Position numbers and translations under genes: made by a program. From positions 1 through 6,096 of the forward strand of contig DAOWML010000151.1 of assembly GCA_030643125.1 (NCBI GenBank): 6,096 nucleotides of DNA, in the 5' to 3' direction. Positions 4,627 through 6,096 of the stretch are shown piece by piece (the first letter of the stretch is position 1; every line of letters starts with the position of its first letter). Source of the DNA: Bacteroidales bacterium. Lineage in GTDB: Bacteria > Bacteroidota > Bacteroidia > Bacteroidales > UBA12077. The notes beneath the pieces are model-generated. The model was not told the origin of the DNA. It did no database searches and was given only the letters and a program-made list of their open reading frames with translations.

Positions 4627-6096
4627 CAGTATTTATTGTTTTCGTATAACCAAATTGCATCAAGCACAAGCATTGAATCGATACTAATATCTTTCTTTTT
4701 TGCTTTTTTTTCAACTTGCTCCATTAATTGACTGTTATTTCGTAATGACAGAATTAATTTTTCGACAATTAATTCTTTTTTATATTCAGTTGAATCAATA
4801 AGCCATATATTTTCAGCTTCAGTTATTAAAATAGAATTAATTGTAATATCTGAAGCATTAGCTTTAATTTCTAAATCAGAGTATAGGATGGAGTCATTTT
4901 TAATGTTTTCAATAATAAGTGTAATTATTTTATCTTTTGATGGAGCAATTGGCTTTTTCTCTTTTTTCTTGTATTCAGGTTTTATTTCTACATAAATTCC
5001 TTCTCTTGCTTTATCATAATCTGGTAATGTTATTAATTCCCAATATCGTTCTGTTGGTCGTAATTTCAGAAATGTTTCCCAGTATGTGGCTTTATTCATC
5101 CACCAATAATGTATTGCCTGATTTGTGTATTGTTGTATCTGAAAAATATTAAAAACTATTAGTAAAAAAATAAATCCAAAGCTTAGATATTTAAGGTATT
5201 TTTTAAAACTTAATGTACTGATAATCGAAGCAAGGGGAATAGCCATTATCGCATAAGAATCGATAAAAGCTCTAAGTCCGAAAGATCCGCCGAACCACCA
5301 ACACCACCACGATGCCAGAATGTAAATGTTTAATAAAGTGAATAATAAAATCGGAAAAAATAATCCTTTCTTCTGCTTTGGTAATGTAAATATTCCTATA
5401 AATGCGATTAGCATAATCGGAGTATAAACAAACCATCCTTTTTTATAACTAATTAAGATATTCTTTATTTGAGGATTTGAAAAGAAGAATTTTCCTCCAA
5501 TCTCACCATACGAGAAATAAAATATCTTACCAGAAACCCAGTACCAGTAAATGAATTGAGGGATCCAAATTAGTATGAATCCTGCAATCATTAACAAAAC
5601 CAATTTATATTCTTTTAAAAAGTAAGAAACTCTGTTTTTAAAATCTTTACCAGATGTAATGTTCCATAAAAAGAAAAGGACTAAAATAATAATGTTTGTT
5701 GGTCTTATTAATGTAATTAATCCACTTACTAATCCCAGCCAAAATATTTTTTTGTTTGTAGGATTTTCATAAAAACGTATGGTTTGATATAGGAAAAGAG
5801 ATATCAAAGTAAAATTATAGGCATGAGGCATTGCTGCTTCGTAAGTGTAGTAATAAAATAAATTTGTCCCAATTCCTATTGCAGTAACAACAAGTGCTAC
5901 AATATCTTCTTTATAAAATTTCCTAAGTGTTTTTTGTAAAAATATTAACCCAATCATGACATAAAACAACGAGCTAAACACCAGCGCAAATCGGTAAGGC
6001 AAAGAATAACCATCAGCTTCGTATTCGGAAATTAAACTATAGATATGTGCAATTGCAAAAAATGGTGCATAAAGGAAAGAAAGTCCCATTGTTGTT
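4626..6096 (-). CDS. PMT-type (GT39-like) GT-C membrane glycosyltransferase, 5' end cut by window
   Basis: A partial gene: the frame stays open through 6096, and ATG 6087-6089 is probably internal because family members carry TM1 and a catalytic acidic loop before the GLSFLYAPFF segment. Numbering from that Met, 487 residues are visible. They show roughly ten membrane segments to about 318, with blocks typical of uncharacterised Bacteroidota PMT-like proteins: ADGYSLPYRF (25-34), TNLFYYYTYEAAMPHAYNF (75-93), LIRPTNI (127-133), and the Trp-rich WWCWWFGGSFGLRAFIDSY (261-279). Such enzymes transfer sugars from polyprenyl-phosphate donors to acceptors outside the membrane. A hydrophilic tail from about 345 has a basic linker (KPEYKKKEKKP) and two copies of a motif of about 47 residues. 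The downstream GT2 gene starts inside this gene's stop codon, fitting a donor-maker and donor-user pair. Acceptor unknown. Confidence 0.8.
   Translation of the reverse strand, partial: TTMGLSFLYAPFFAIAHIYSLISEYEADGYSLPYRFALVFSSLFYVMIGLIFLQKTLRKFYKEDIVALVVTAIGIGTNLFYYYTYEAAMPHAYNFTLISLFLYQTIRFYENPTNKKIFWLGLVSGLITLIRPTNIIILVLFFLWNITSGKDFKNRVSYFLKEYKLVLLMIAGFILIWIPQFIYWYWVSGKIFYFSYGEIGGKFFFSNPQIKNILISYKKGWFVYTPIMLIAFIGIFTLPKQKKGLFFPILLFTLLNIYILASWWCWWFGGSFGLRAFIDSYAIMAIPLASIISTLSFKKYLKYLSFGFIFLLIVFNIFQIQQYTNQAIHYWWMNKATYWETFLKLRPTERYWELITLPDYDKAREGIYVEIKPEYKKKEKKPIAPSKDKIITLIIENIKNDSILYSDLEIKANASDITINSILITEAENIWLIDSTEYKKELIVEKLILSLRNNSQLMEQVEKKAKKKDISIDSMLVLDAIWLYENNKY
4638..4778 (-). repeat. 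C-terminal motif, copy 2 (protein-level tandem repeat)
   Basis: Codes residues of about 438-484 of the same protein. It follows the pattern of copy 1: L-R-N-N-S-x-L, V-E-K-K-A, DISIDSML, DAIWL. The shared I/L-N-S-L, E-K-A, D-I-S/T-I-D/N-S and IWL positions make the relation clear. I have seen similar KA...DA helical tails in Bacteroidota proteins, but I cannot name a domain. Confidence 0.7.
4794..4934 (-). repeat. C-terminal motif, copy 1 (protein-level tandem repeat)
   Basis: Codes residues of about 386-432 of the GT-C protein (numbered from the Met at 6089). The core pattern is I-K-N-D-S-x-L, then L-E-x-K-A, then DITINSIL, then IWL. It aligns with copy 2 at an offset of 53 residues, with one 2-residue gap before IWL. 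The copies are diverged at DNA level, so this is an old duplication. Confidence 0.7.

Noticed and set aside
4937..5152. Plus-strand 71-codon open frame
   Set aside because: It is antisense to the PMT-type glycosyltransferase tail, with no recognisable motif. It is a shadow frame.
1..6096. CRISPR array, tRNA, rRNA, IS element or riboswitch
   Set aside because: No regularly spaced direct repeats, no cloverleaf or rRNA-like stretch, no transposase frame and no riboswitch-like leader were seen on either strand.

Overview
The window is AT-rich and looks like a Bacteroidota chromosome, probably an anaerobic or facultatively anaerobic lineage. I base this on its membrane glycosyltransferase families, which resemble those I know from Bacteroidota, on starts without clear Shine-Dalgarno sequences, and on perfect TAnnTTTG (-7 type) boxes ahead of two transcription units. 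A decayed hydF start also points to an ancestor with [FeFe]-hydrogenase. The lineage call is an inference from style and family recognition, not from a marker gene.

Left part (1-540): a compact type II toxin-antitoxin module in antitoxin-first order, hicB then hicA, with a 4-base ATGA overlap. The HicB is minimal and has no recognisable DNA-binding domain.

Gene graveyard (540-967): there is no intact gene here, but two recognisable remnants face each other. On the plus strand is the C-terminal end (about 90 codons, normal stop, no start) of a Bacteroidota-type AAA ATPase. On the minus strand, one base after the stop of the next gene, is a 42-codon frame. Its first 27 codons match the N-terminus of the hydrogenase maturation GTPase HydF, but the P-loop glycine and serine are replaced and the match then stops.

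Right part (968-6096): four membrane-associated glycan genes. A minus-strand 544-residue multipass protein (probable GT-C type glycosyltransferase) is divergent from a plus-strand 291-residue flippase-like UPF0104 protein. That gene meets, tail to tail with a 4-base overlap, a minus-strand two-gene unit: a PMT-type GT-C glycosyltransferase cut by the right edge, coupled by a 1-base TGATG overlap to a GT2 polyprenyl-phosphate-sugar synthase-like enzyme. A coherent reading is that the GT2 enzyme charges a polyprenyl phosphate with a sugar at the cytoplasmic face, the UPF0104 protein may help move a lipid or lipid-linked sugar, and the two GT-C proteins use the lipid-linked sugar on the periplasmic side to modify a surface glycan or protein. 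This is a pathway inference; substrates cannot be read from the sequence.

The least ordinary points are the hydF remnant, the ATPase remnant facing it, a tandem duplicated C-terminal motif on the PMT-type protein, and an insertion of about 50 residues inside the GT2 catalytic domain. I see no clear new defence or mobile system, no RNA gene and no CRISPR array.
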